Assembly: GCA_042569785.1 (NCBI GenBank)
Contig: JBHPGW010000051.1
Location: 1-18,919, forward strand
Reading direction: 5' to 3'
Length of the DNA stretch: 18,919 nt
DNA from: JBHPGW01 sp042569785
GTDB lineage: Bacteria; Planctomycetota; Phycisphaerae; Sedimentisphaerales; Anaerobacaceae
Every line of letters starts with the position of its first letter. The stretch's first letter is position 1. The notes below the pieces were generated by a model. That model was not told where the DNA came from. It saw only the letters and a program-made list of their open reading frames with translations, and searched no databases. Shown here in pieces: positions 6,841-14,336 of the stretch. The position numbers were made by a program, and so were the translations under genes.

Positions 6841-7559
6841 TTCGATAATTTCAACACAAATTCCTCCGACTCAGACATTTCAAATCCGCCAGCATCATAA
6901 CCCTGGCTCCACTCAAGCTTAACAAAACCATCACTGATCTGCTTGACTCTAAAGCCATCTATCATATCACCCTCATAAAGGATCTTGTCACCGATTATAC
7001 AGCAGTAACTCGAATCTTTAGTCGCCAGAATACTCAAAAGACGCAGCTTATTCGCACGCTGCCGCAAGCTCCGTAGTTCCATTGCTCCAAAACCCGTATC
7101 GCTTTTCTGGGTTTCAATATCCGCTTCGATAACGCCCCATTGCTTATCGATGTTAAACGGGTTTTTAACAAGTTCACCAACACCTATCTGCTGCACATCA
7201 CTAAATTCATAAAACTTCTTAACGATCCGTTCCATACCCTCGAACATCTCAGACTTAACACCCGTCAGCTTGGCAATAGCGATCTCGATCTGAGTATCTT
7301 CACTCATAACCGCTGCTCCTGCCGACTGAGGCGATGACTTTTTTATCATAAACAAAAGACTCAAAAGCCCTGCCGCAAAAACTATTATTACAAGGATCGT
7401 CGTCTTACGAACATTCTTACCGCCGGTCGCCCTAAGGCATTCAACTTCCTGACCCTGCTCAACGTCATCTGAACTATCATCACCGCCGCCATGGCTGAGT
7501 ATATTTTTCAAACGGCTATTTGCCGATTTGTCTTCATTCTGTTCAGTTGAAAACGACAT
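6837..7559 (-). CDS. PilP/GspC-like inner-membrane assembly protein
   Basis: A bitopic protein of 240 residues, with a charged cytoplasmic N-terminus (about 1-50), one membrane helix (TTILVIIVFAAGLLSLLFMI, about 53-72) and a periplasmic part. The C-terminal 'YCCIIGDKILYEGDMIDGFR' stretch followed by VKQISDGFVKLEW matches the small beta-domain shared by GspB, GspC and PilP ('..G..Y.EGD.I.G..V..I....V.L'), which contacts the secretin. Together with its position after PilO and before GspE, this suggests the link between inner platform and outer-membrane pore. I prefer the ATG at 7559, which has GGGGA seven bases upstream, over the TTG two codons earlier. Overall identity to named families is low, so the function is an inference from fold and context. 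Confidence 0.65.
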   Translation of the reverse strand: MSFSTEQNEDKSANSRLKNILSHGGGDDSSDDVEQGQEVECLRATGGKNVRKTTILVIIVFAAGLLSLLFMIKKSSPQSAGAAVMSEDTQIEIAIAKLTGVKSEMFEGMERIVKKFYEFSDVQQIGVGELVKNPFNIDKQWGVIEADIETQKSDTGFGAMELRSLRQRANKLRLLSILATKDSSYCCIIGDKILYEGDMIDGFRVKQISDGFVKLEWSQGYDAGGFEMSESEEFVLKLSK

Positions 7560-7609
7560 TATCAATTCCCCTGTTACTTATACTTTGCAAACCAAATAAA
7601 CTATGAACA

Positions 7610-8146
7610 TCAGGAAAACTCATCCTGAAAAAAAATACTAACTATAAAATTAGCCTTAACGCCCCCTTCGCTCTTCGGAAGCTTATTAAGCTTAAGCTCA
7701 CGTATCTTCATAATACGATCAAGCCTCTCAACATCTAAAAGAAACGCGTAAAACGATTTAAAATCACCCGTCAGTTCCATCTTGATCGGCTGCTCAATAT
7801 AACCGTTATTATTTTTCCTCTTAAGCGTTTTTATTGTCTTAGGCTCCAGGCCGCACTTTTGAACGATCAAGGTCACCTGTTCGAGCATCTTATGTACCTC
7901 ACTCTTAGGAGGAAGCTTACTCTCGAAAAATTCCACTGCCTTTTTCAGATCTTCAAGTTGCTTACTAAGACCGCTGGCCATCATCGTCGTCTGCTCAAAT
8001 TTATTCAACTTAGCCAGTTTGATCTCGATCTTACCGCAACGCTCACGCATATCCTCATTCGCAGGCTTGACCATAAAACGATAAGCAAGCAACGAAACGC
8101 AAACCAAAACAACAAAAAATACTAATTTTCGCATATTAGACGTCAT
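7610..8146 (-). CDS. pilO: PilO-like alignment protein
   Basis: A 178-residue bitopic protein: short cytoplasmic N-terminus, membrane helix at about 7-24 (KLVFFVVLVCVSLLAYRFMV), a coiled-coil stretch rich in Lys, Glu and Leu (about 33-80), then a small alpha/beta domain. 'ELTGDFKSFYAFLLDVERLD' followed by RIMKIRELKL is the characteristic PilO/GspM segment ('..G.Y..l..FL..LE.l.Ri..i..l.l'). PilO pairs with PilN in the inner-membrane alignment ring. It lies between the PilN- and PilP-like genes, with 55 and 50 bases on either side. GspM is the equivalent name in type II secretion. Confidence 0.78.
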   Translation of the reverse strand: MTSNMRKLVFFVVLVCVSLLAYRFMVKPANEDMRERCGKIEIKLAKLNKFEQTTMMASGLSKQLEDLKKAVEFFESKLPPKSEVHKMLEQVTLIVQKCGLEPKTIKTLKRKNNNGYIEQPIKMELTGDFKSFYAFLLDVERLDRIMKIRELKLNKLPKSEGGVKANFIVSIFFQDEFS

Positions 8147-8201
8147 AACCTAATTCCCAAAAAACAAAAACCAACCACAATTTCGATTTTTATATTTACT
8201 T

Positions 8202-8894
8202 TCAATCTCGCCTGGCTATCATCCCAACATCTTCAGCACTAAGATGAACATCACCTGCCAGCTTAGTTGTCAGCTTAAACTGCCTATATGCCGTCTTATC
8301 TATTTTCTTCTCTTTTGATTCAATCAAAGCAACCGTTTCAAGCAGAGCAGAGCCGCTCAAATGACCGATATAAGATGCAACGTGAAGATCGCTCGGTGCG
8401 ATACCTTCGATACTGATATGCGTCTCCAGCAATTTCTCACCAGAACCTCCGGACAATGCTCCGCCTTTGCCTGCCTGCGATTTTTTATAATTACTCGTCT
8501 TCTTAGCTCCACCCTTGGTCTTCTTAGGCTCCTTTTGAACTATCTCAAGTTTAAGAAGTGACACTCCAGTCGGAAGATCGTTCGTCAAAAGTGCCAACAA
8601 CACACTGCGAGGAACAGGCTCAAGAAGCTCTGCCGTCGTCAACGCCGTCTTCATCATCGACTTACGCCTGCTCTGCAGATCCTCGAATTGCTTTATTTCT
8701 TTTTGCGCCTTGGCGATTTTCTCATTCACTAATTTTTCCTGAGTTTCAAGCGACATCTGACGAGCCTTGATAGCCAAAAAACTACCGCCAAATAATACCA
8801 TCACAACAACAAACAACACAAGATACATCAGGTTCGTCTTGTGCGACTCGCTGTTCTCAACATAATCATCAGGCACAAAATTCATATTAACCAT
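8202..8894 (-). CDS. pilN: PilN-like alignment protein
   Basis: A 230-residue bitopic protein that begins MVNMNFVPDDY, corresponding to the conserved 'INLLP' N-terminal tail by which PilN binds PilM. A membrane helix (about 22-42), a coiled coil (45-78) and a periplasmic ferredoxin-like domain follow. The phrase 'LLALLTNDLPTGVSLLKLEI' (about 98-117) matches the PilN pattern 'L..l...lP..v.l..l.'. Residues about 122-150 are a Lys/Gly/Ser-rich linker (KKTKGGAKKTSNYKK and GGALSGGSG) that is longer than usual and likely disordered. The ATG overlaps the end of pilM by 13 bases and GGAG lies about ten bases upstream, so the two are translationally coupled. Confidence 0.8.
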   Translation of the reverse strand: MVNMNFVPDDYVENSESHKTNLMYLVLFVVVMVLFGGSFLAIKARQMSLETQEKLVNEKIAKAQKEIKQFEDLQSRRKSMMKTALTTAELLEPVPRSVLLALLTNDLPTGVSLLKLEIVQKEPKKTKGGAKKTSNYKKSQAGKGGALSGGSGEKLLETHISIEGIAPSDLHVASYIGHLSGSALLETVALIESKEKKIDKTAYRQFKLTTKLAGDVHLSAEDVGMIARRD

Positions 8895-9904
8895 TTTTTA
8901 TCTTCTCCATGACCGGACAGGCTCAAACCAAAAGCTGTAGCCCATCCAAAATCTTCTACCCTTACTACGCCTGACTCAATATCCTCTATACTCCTGTCAA
9001 GCATCCCGGCATCACTGTCAGCAACTTCAACAGCACCGAAGCAATCGCCTATCTGAGCTGGCATCTCCAACTGCCTGGCTATCGCCATATAACTTTCCCT
9101 GCTAACTGCCCTGCCGGAAAAAAATATCAAACGCTCTATTTGCGCATTCTTATACATCCTGCCGAAATCCCGGCGAGCGACCATAACCTCATGCGTCAAT
9201 CCACCCAGCGAGACATCATCAGCTCCTGATCCCAAATTGCACGCACCTATCGGTATCAAACGCCCAAACAATAGTTCACCATGTTTACAGATCACCACCT
9301 TGGTAAATTCAGCTCCTATATCAACCAGCATCACTATCGAGTCAATATCACTTTTGCGCCTGCCGAAAAAGTTCTTATATGCCTCTATCAACGCCATTGG
9401 CCAAACACAAATTGACTTAAGACGCAAATGAGCCTCTTCATATATCGCCAAATAACTGTCGATCCTTTTGCGTTCTAACGCCATTACAACAACATTATCC
9501 TCATCACAACGCACACACCTTATCATAGCCTCTTCAAAGCCATATCCCAGCTTTGCGCCTATCTTGGAAAATACCGCCTCTTCAAGGCTGGTCTCTACGT
9601 TATCGGACACTTTCACCGTACTTACAAAAACCTCATTCGCAGGCAATGAGCCGACAACTTCCTTGCCGGCAAACCCATCGCCGGCTATCAAATTCTTTAT
9701 GGTCTCTATCGCCCACCTCTGCCACTGACCGCTACCGTACTCAACATCGACAGGCCTGGCCTCACTGCCAAGCCCGACTAAACGAAGGCCATTATCCCTG
9801 CTGTCTCCGCTTAACTGAAGCAGGCGCAGACGGTCACCATCCATATCGATACCGACAGGATACAACCGCCTGTTCAAGCTGTTGATCTTCTCTAATAAAC
9901 GCAT
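8882..9904 (-). CDS. pilM: PilM-like actin-fold cytoplasmic protein
   Basis: A 340-residue cytoplasmic protein of the PilM/FtsA actin-like fold. VGIDMDGDRLRLLQL (about 17-31) is the phosphate-1 loop strand pair, VMLVDIGAEFTKVVI (191-205) the phosphate-2 segment and 'IERLIFFSGRAVSRESYMAI' (256-275) the adenosine-side segment. 'VVGSLPANEVFVSTVKVSDN' (83-102) is the typical '..alp...v......P' part. The protein would bind ATP and the N-terminal tail of PilN, forming the cytoplasmic ring of the pilus machine. It is the first gene of the operon, with the predicted promoter at 9970-9999. No strong Shine-Dalgarno sequence precedes the ATG. The C-terminal region 'DFGWATAFGLSLSG' is the standard PilM ending. 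Confidence 0.85.
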   Translation of the reverse strand: MRLLEKINSLNRRLYPVGIDMDGDRLRLLQLSGDSRDNGLRLVGLGSEARPVDVEYGSGQWQRWAIETIKNLIAGDGFAGKEVVGSLPANEVFVSTVKVSDNVETSLEEAVFSKIGAKLGYGFEEAMIRCVRCDEDNVVVMALERKRIDSYLAIYEEAHLRLKSICVWPMALIEAYKNFFGRRKSDIDSIVMLVDIGAEFTKVVICKHGELLFGRLIPIGACNLGSGADDVSLGGLTHEVMVARRDFGRMYKNAQIERLIFFSGRAVSRESYMAIARQLEMPAQIGDCFGAVEVADSDAGMLDRSIEDIESGVVRVEDFGWATAFGLSLSGHGEDKKWLI

Positions 9905-9969
9905 AAAATCTTTAACACTCTCTTCTTACACCCAAAAACCTCTTTTTACACACTTACAACCTTAATAAA

Positions 9970-9999
9970 ATTATAGCTAATAAATCCCACACCTGCCAA
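9970..9999 (-). promoter_or_regulatory. Near-consensus sigma-70 promoter of the pil/gsp operon
   Basis: On the minus strand TTGGCA (9994-9999) is followed after 18 bases by a perfect TATAAT (9970-9975). Transcription would start near 9963, giving a 5' leader of roughly 60 bases before pilM. Nothing else within 300 bases upstream of pilM matches as well by eye. Confidence 0.6.
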
Positions 10000-10240
10000 A
10001 GTACTCTGGATATAAAACTCCCCTTTCAACAAACCTAACAGCCGATCCAAACAAGCTCCCATAAAACCACCACCAGCAACACTCTTAGCCAACCCCATTT
10101 CCGAAAATAACGACTACAGCGATTATGACCGCCAAAAAATATTTCAACAATTAACAAAAAAAAACGCCACAGAGCCCACTAAGAAACCTGGAGCAATGTA
10201 GCGGCAACCAATTTTTTAAAGGCTTTTTTTTCACGGGGAG

Positions 10241-10370
10241 AGAGCCAAAAGCGAACGCGGCAGTCTCAATTTTATGACTGTTTAAGATTGCTTCGCGTCT
10301 AAAAACCTGGCGACGTCACAGTTTCGGTGAGTCACGCATTTGAGCAACACACCTTTACGCTCCGGGCTCT
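10241..10370 (+). ncRNA. Possible structured RNA or folded repeat element
   Basis: AGAGCC (10241-10246) can pair with GGGCTCT (10364-10370), closing a multibranch fold. Inside, GCGAA (10251-10255) pairs with TTCGC (10292-10296) around a hairpin CAGTC-N10-GACTG (10261-10280), and GAC-G-TCAC pairs with GTGA-GTC (about 10312-10333) around a seven-base loop. No known RNA family was recognised and the strand is undetermined; plus is given only because its 3' side is T-rich. It may be a dispersed palindromic repeat. Confidence 0.25.
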
Positions 10371-10382
10371 GTTTTGTGGTTT

Positions 10383-10760
10383 TTATTTATTTGCTTCGAG
10401 TTGTTTGATTTTTTCTTTGAGGCTTTTTATTTGGTTCTTTAGGCCTTGTTTTTCTGTGTCTGCGGTCATTAAGAGCATTTTCATTAGTTCTTCACCTTCT
10501 CGCTGCTTTTGCGATCTCAAAGAGTTGTATTTCTGTTGACATTTTTCGAGCAAGTCCTTTTGCATTTGTAATTGGGCCTGTAACTCTTTTATCTGGATGT
10601 CACGGCCCTGGAGCTGTTCCTTGAGGTTCATATTTTCGTTGGCGATGAGCCTGGTCTTTTTGGATGTAGTCAGTTGCCGCTCTTCTTCACAGCCGACAAT
10701 TGAGAGAATGAAAAGAATGGTGACAGTAAGAATGATCGCAGGTTTGGTTGTGTTTTTCAT
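10383..10760 (-). CDS. Small coiled-coil lipoprotein, function unknown
   Basis: A 125-residue protein with a lipoprotein signal: basic start MKNTTK, hydrophobic stretch IILTVTILFIL and lipobox LSIVGC with Cys24 followed by EEE. The rest (about 35-125) is almost entirely charged heptad-type sequence, a long coiled coil (for example ENMNLKEQLQGRDIQIKELQ, then AQLQMQKDLLEKCQQ). It would be anchored by its lipidated Cys in an outer or inner membrane leaflet. A GAAAGGA lies about eight bases before the ATG. It is 55 bases downstream of the MTA phosphorylase gene and probably shares its transcript. I do not recognise a family beyond Lpp- or spacer-like coiled-coil lipoproteins. Confidence 0.65.
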   Translation of the reverse strand: MKNTTKPAIILTVTILFILSIVGCEEERQLTTSKKTRLIANENMNLKEQLQGRDIQIKELQAQLQMQKDLLEKCQQKYNSLRSQKQREGEELMKMLLMTADTEKQGLKNQIKSLKEKIKQLEANK

Positions 10761-10815
10761 ATTCGTATCCTTTCAAAGAAAATGTAAAAGCCTAAATTAT
10801 GGCATCAAGTTTAAC

Positions 10816-11691
10816 TTATTTGAACAGGACATCAAGTTTTTCTTTTTTTGCAGGTTCTATTTTATCGGGGGCGGTCCAGACAGCTAATTCCAGAGATTTC
10901 CTGCAATGACAATCGTTGCAAATCAATTCGTGGTCGCTTTGCAGGACAGCGGTAATGAGTTTTAGGCAGTTAGCGGTAGCGTGCTGGAGGTTACCAATTA
11001 TCTCTTTTAGCAGGGTTTGCTTATCTTTCGATTGGCCGGGCGGTTTCCAGCAGTCATAATCGCTTGCCAGGGCGACCAACGCATAGCATATCTGGGCCTC
11101 TCTTGCCAGTTTTGCTTCTGGCATCGCGGTCATGCCGATCAGGTCGGCTCCCCAGTTACGGTGCATCAGCGATTCCGCTCTGGTAGAAAACTGCGGCCCC
11201 TCCATGCAGACGTATGTCCCTGCAGGATGGGTGTTGGTCTCGATCTCACCGGCAGTTTCGATAAGTTTTTTCCCAAGTCTGCCGCAGGTCGGATTAGCCA
11301 ATTCGCAATGCACCGCACCATAATCGTCGAAGAAGCTGGTTTGTCTTTTGAATGTTTTGTCGATGAACTGATCGACGATGACCAGATCACCGGGCGCGAT
11401 TTTTTCCTGTAACGACCCGACAGCACCCGAAGCAATGATCGCACGTGCGCCGAGCTGTTTCAATGCGAAGATATTAGCGGCGTATGGCACCTTACTGGGA
11501 GGTAAAGTGTGGCCCAGGCCGTGACGATTGAGAAAAGCGATCTGCCGGCCGGCGATATCACCGACTATAACCGGTGCGCTCGTCTTACCGAAAGGCGTCT
11601 CGATGTCGTGGGTTTGAGAGTTTTCTATTTGTTCGCCTAATGCATCAGCTAACCCTGATCCGCCTATGATCGCGAGCAATTCGTTTGCCAT
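10816..11691 (-). CDS. mtnP: S-methyl-5'-thioadenosine phosphorylase
   Basis: A 291-residue cytosolic purine nucleoside phosphorylase of the MTAP branch. It splits methylthioadenosine with phosphate into adenine and 5-methylthioribose-1-phosphate in the methionine salvage/polyamine by-product pathway. Motifs: phosphate loop IIGGSGL (8-14), NRHGLGH (56-61), ASGAVGS (87-93), EGPQFSTRAES (164-174), GMTAMPEAKLAREA (186-199) and SDYDCW (210-215). The two Asp residues in the last motif recognise the 6-amino group, favouring adenine nucleosides over inosine/guanosine. The C-terminal CHCRKSLELAVWTAPDKI resembles the tail I recall from bacterial MTAP proteins. AGGAG precedes the ATG by seven bases. 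S-methyl-thioinosine phosphorylase is a less likely alternative. No other salvage gene (mtnA, mtnK) is in view. Confidence 0.87.
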   Translation of the reverse strand: MANELLAIIGGSGLADALGEQIENSQTHDIETPFGKTSAPVIVGDIAGRQIAFLNRHGLGHTLPPSKVPYAANIFALKQLGARAIIASGAVGSLQEKIAPGDLVIVDQFIDKTFKRQTSFFDDYGAVHCELANPTCGRLGKKLIETAGEIETNTHPAGTYVCMEGPQFSTRAESLMHRNWGADLIGMTAMPEAKLAREAQICYALVALASDYDCWKPPGQSKDKQTLLKEIIGNLQHATANCLKLITAVLQSDHELICNDCHCRKSLELAVWTAPDKIEPAKKEKLDVLFK

Positions 11692-11719
11692 TTTTTTCTC
11701 CTGAATTTAATTGCGCAAT

Positions 11720-11748
11720 ATCATAGTTGTTTTTGGCTTTGTTTGCAA
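11720..11748 (-). promoter_or_regulatory. Sigma-70-type promoter of the MTA phosphorylase gene
   Basis: On the minus strand TTGCAA (11743-11748) and TATGAT (11720-11725) are separated by 17 bases, about 30 bases upstream of the ATG at 11691. The -35 box overlaps the left arm of the inverted repeat at 11743-11776. Confidence 0.5.
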
Positions 11749-11776
11749 GGGGTCTTGATATAAAATCCCCTTGTAA
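11743..11776. promoter_or_regulatory. Inverted repeat between divergent promoters, candidate operator
   Basis: TTGCAAGGGG (11743-11752) and CCCCTTGTAA (11767-11776) are inverted copies with a single mismatch, separated by 14 bases. The outer six bases of each arm coincide with the predicted -35 boxes of the leftward mtnP promoter and the rightward transporter promoter. A dimeric regulator bound here could control both genes. No regulator gene is nearby. Confidence 0.45.
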
Positions 11777-11798
11777 TCGTCAACGCAGCGGTTATACT
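11771..11798 (+). promoter_or_regulatory. Sigma-70-type promoter of the ABC importer operon
   Basis: TTGTAA (11771-11776) and TATACT (11793-11798) are separated by 16 bases. Transcription would start near 11805, leaving a leader of about 45 bases that carries the ribosome-binding-site hairpin at 11833-11848. Confidence 0.5.
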
Positions 11799-11832
11799 TT
11801 GGTGGATATGTTTTTTAGCGGTAAGAGAATAA

Positions 11833-11848
11833 TTTAGAGGAGTCTAAA
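11833..11848 (+). promoter_or_regulatory. Ribosome-binding site in a hairpin loop
   Basis: TTTAGA (11833-11838) and TCTAAA (11843-11848) are perfect inverted copies flanking GGAG (11839-11842), the Shine-Dalgarno core of the binding-protein gene. The ATG follows two bases after the right arm. The site decides the start at 11851. Confidence 0.6.
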
Positions 11849-11850
11849 CT

Positions 11851-12810
11851 ATGAAAAAATCTGTACTGATAATTGTTTTACTCGTAGTGGCGGCAGTTGT
11901 TTTCGTTGCGATAGGTATCGCAAATAAAGGCAAAGACGCCGGCAAGCGTCAGATAGCGGTTATTCCCAAGGGCACGACTCACGTTTTCTGGCAGTCGATT
12001 CACAGGGGCGCTGAAAAGGCCGGCGAAGAAGCTGGCGTCGAGATTTTCTGGAACGGGCCCGAACGCGAAGGTGACAGGGATAAGCAGATACAGATCATTG
12101 AGGATTTTATCGTCCGCAAGGTTTCCGGCGTAGTACTTGCTCCCCTGGATGATGTGGCGATAGCGCCTTCGGTGGAAAAACTTTTCAAAAAAAACATACC
12201 CTGCGTGATCATCGATTCGGGTATCAATACGGATAATTACGTTTCGTTCGTGGCGACGGATAATTATAAAGGCGGGGTGATCGCTGGGCAGCGAATGGGA
12301 AAAATTCTCGGCGGTAAAGGCAGGATCATTGTTATGAAATATTCGCCGGGTTCAGCCTCGACTACAAAGCGTGAAAATGGATTTATCGAAACTATCGGCA
12401 AAGAGTTCCCCGGCATTAAGATCGTCGATACCAAGTACGGAATGGATACTCCCGAAACCGCGCTTCAGGCGGCTGAGGATCTGCTGACCAAGAATACCGA
12501 GCTTGACGGTTTATTCGCTTGTAATGAGTCGACCTCGGTCGGGGCGATTCAGGCACTGAAAAGCCAGGGCAGAGCGGGCAAGATCAAGATGGTCGGTTTT
12601 GATTCGAGCCAGTTGCTTATCGATGGGCTAAAAGCAGGGATCATCGATTCACTCGTAGTACAGAATCCGTATAAGATGGGCTACGAAGGAGTCAAGGCGG
12701 TAGTAGCCAAACTCGACGGCAAAGAGGTCAAGAAACATATCGATACAGGCGTTGCGCTTGTCACGTTAGAAAACTTTGAGACACCGGAAATTCAGTCGCT
12801 GGTAAAGTAA
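11851..12810 (+). CDS. Sugar ABC transporter substrate-binding protein (RbsB-like)
   Basis: A 319-residue periplasmic-binding protein of the ribose/galactose group (Peripla_BP_4 fold). A hydrophobic N-terminal helix (KKSVLIIVLLVVAAVVFVAIGI, in part 2-22) acts as a signal sequence or membrane anchor; no clean AxA cleavage site or lipobox is visible. The mature part starts RQIAVIPKGTTHVFWQSIHR, with the usual 'W..i..Ga..aa.e.g' pattern. 'VSGVVLAPLDDVAIAPSVEK' (about 91-110), DSGI (about 123), 'FVATDNYKGG' (about 134-143), 'GLFACNESTSVGAIQAL' (about 222-238) and VGFDSS (about 250) mark the two lobes and hinge. It would deliver a monosaccharide or similar ligand to the permease. It is the first gene of a complete importer operon; the ligand cannot be read from the sequence. 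Confidence 0.88.
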   Translation: MKKSVLIIVLLVVAAVVFVAIGIANKGKDAGKRQIAVIPKGTTHVFWQSIHRGAEKAGEEAGVEIFWNGPEREGDRDKQIQIIEDFIVRKVSGVVLAPLDDVAIAPSVEKLFKKNIPCVIIDSGINTDNYVSFVATDNYKGGVIAGQRMGKILGGKGRIIVMKYSPGSASTTKRENGFIETIGKEFPGIKIVDTKYGMDTPETALQAAEDLLTKNTELDGLFACNESTSVGAIQALKSQGRAGKIKMVGFDSSQLLIDGLKAGIIDSLVVQNPYKMGYEGVKAVVAKLDGKEVKKHIDTGVALVTLENFETPEIQSLVK

Positions 12811-12812
12811 TT

Positions 12813-14336
12813 ATGGTTATCCAGAGCGAATCAGGCGGTAATTCTGTTATGTTGCGGATGGAGGCGATATGCAAACGCTTTGGAGCGGTCCAGGCTCTTT
12901 GCGATGTTGGCTTTACGCTTGACAAAGGAACGGTTCACGCGATTGTCGGCGAAAACGGGGCGGGTAAATCAACACTTATGAAAATCCTCGCAGGCGTCTA
13001 CAAAAGCGATGATGGGACTATCGAGATCGAAGGCACAAAACAGAAGTTTGAAACCCCGCGCGATGCACTGGCAGCTGGAATCTCGATGATCTATCAGGAC
13101 CTTGATCTGGCTGAAGATCTGACAGTTGCCGAAAATGTTTTTCTTGGGTGTGAGCCGCCAGGCAGGTTGGGCTTTACCGTCGATCATAAAGCGATGGTTA
13201 AGCAGACCAGGAAACTGGCTGAGAGTTTCGGATTTGAGATAGATGCAGCCGCGGAAGTTTCGCAGCTTTCGACTGGTGACTGCCAGGTCGCCGAGATATT
13301 AAAGGCGATCGCTCGCAGGGCATCGATCATCGTTATGGATGAGCCAACGTCTTCGCTTAGTGAAACAGAGGCTGAAAGACTTTTTAAGATCGTGCGGACT
13401 CTGCGCGATAAAGGTATCAGCGTTATTTATATTTCGCATCGGCTCGAAGAGATCCTCGATCTCGCTGACGAGGTGACGGTTTTGCGTGACGGCAAAGTTG
13501 TACACTCAGAACACGTAAGAAAACTCGATATACCGCAGATCGTCAGGCACATGGTGGGCAGGGAACTAACAGAATTTTTCCCGGCTCGTGACGTTAAAGC
13601 CGGCGAGAAAAGACTGGAGGTTAAAGGTCTCTCGGTCGGTGACAAAATAAAAGATATTAGTTTTGATATCCGAGCTGGTGAAATACTCGGCATGGCAGGA
13701 CTCGTCGGAGCAGGGCGAACCGAAGTTGCAAGAGCGATCTTTGGCCTGGAAAAGAAAGACAGCGGCACGGTTTCTCTTGATGGTAAACAGTTGGCGATCA
13801 AAGGCCCTGCCGATGCTATAAAAAGCGGGATCGCCTTTTTAACAGAGGACCGTAAACGTACCGGCTTGTGCCTTTCACTGCCTTGCGGCTGGAATATAAC
13901 GTTAGCAAGCCTCGAACGGATAGGGATGAAGAATTTTATTCGGCCTGCTAAAGAGGAAAGGATCGCCAGTGAATTCGCTGACAAACTTTCGGTAAAATGG
14001 TCCGGGCCGAAATCCCCTGCTGAGTCACTCTCAGGCGGCAATCAGCAGAAACTTCTGATAGCACGATGGCTGCTGGCGGAATCGAATTTCCTGATCTTCG
14101 ATGAGCCGACACGAGGCATTGACGTCGGTGCTAAAAAGGAGATATATTCACTGCTCAACGAACTGGCGGCTAAAGGTAAAGCGATACTCTTTATTTCATC
14201 GGAATTGCCGGAACTTTTGGGCGTGACAGACAGGATCGTCGTTATGCGTCGAGGCCGGGCGGTGGCAGATCTGGTAACAAGCGAAACTACGCAGGAACAA
14301 ATAATGCACTTAGCCGCAGTGGAGGAAGATCAATGA
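12813..14336 (+). CDS. Sugar ABC transporter ATPase with two nucleotide-binding domains (RbsA-like)
   Basis: A 507-residue cytoplasmic ATPase with duplicated ABC domains, the normal size for RbsA/MglA/XylG proteins. Domain 1 has Walker A GENGAGKST (46-54), Q-loop region 'SMIYQDLDLAEDLTVAENVF', signature LSTGDCQVAEI and Walker B IIVMDEPTSSL. Domain 2 has the degenerate Walker A usual in this family (GLVGAGRTEVARAI), the signature LSGGNQQKLLIARWL and Walker B FLIFDEPTRGIDVGAK. It powers uptake through the downstream permease. The ATG begins two bases after the stop of the binding-protein gene; an ATG 12 codons further in (12849) would also fit the family start. Its last codons overlap the permease start by four bases (ATGA), indicating coupled translation. 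Confidence 0.93.
   Translation: MVIQSESGGNSVMLRMEAICKRFGAVQALCDVGFTLDKGTVHAIVGENGAGKSTLMKILAGVYKSDDGTIEIEGTKQKFETPRDALAAGISMIYQDLDLAEDLTVAENVFLGCEPPGRLGFTVDHKAMVKQTRKLAESFGFEIDAAAEVSQLSTGDCQVAEILKAIARRASIIVMDEPTSSLSETEAERLFKIVRTLRDKGISVIYISHRLEEILDLADEVTVLRDGKVVHSEHVRKLDIPQIVRHMVGRELTEFFPARDVKAGEKRLEVKGLSVGDKIKDISFDIRAGEILGMAGLVGAGRTEVARAIFGLEKKDSGTVSLDGKQLAIKGPADAIKSGIAFLTEDRKRTGLCLSLPCGWNITLASLERIGMKNFIRPAKEERIASEFADKLSVKWSGPKSPAESLSGGNQQKLLIARWLLAESNFLIFDEPTRGIDVGAKKEIYSLLNELAAKGKAILFISSELPELLGVTDRIVVMRRGRAVADLVTSETTQEQIMHLAAVEEDQ

Larger units (their letters stand above)
9905..10382. other. Intergenic stretch without a gene
   Basis: These 478 bases between the pil/gsp operon and the lipoprotein gene hold no credible reading frame on either strand. 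The pilM-proximal third is AT-rich and carries the operon promoter. Around 10149-10180 the sequence includes a 'gccacagagcccactaag' type string that resembles short dispersed elements I recall from planctomycete genomes (weak recollection). The part at 10241-10370 can fold and is listed separately. A run of eight T at 10223-10231 is not preceded by a stable hairpin. Confidence 0.7.

Noticed and set aside
2391..9885. Many plus-strand frames of 60-210 codons across the pil/gsp operon
   Set aside because: They are antisense shadows of well-supported genes, lack ribosome-binding sites and show no recognisable motifs.
10223..10231. Run of eight T as a rho-independent terminator
   Set aside because: No stable stem lies directly before it on the plus strand, and no plus-strand gene ends there.
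10327..10539. Plus-strand frame starting MSHAFEQHTFTLRALFCG
   Set aside because: It mostly overlaps the lipoprotein gene on the other strand; its start only covers the foldable intergenic island. No domain or convincing start site.
13250..13300. LSTGDCQVAEI as a broken ABC signature in domain 1 of the ATPase
   Set aside because: Ribose-type double ATPases often have LSxGxxQ variants here; this is within family variation.
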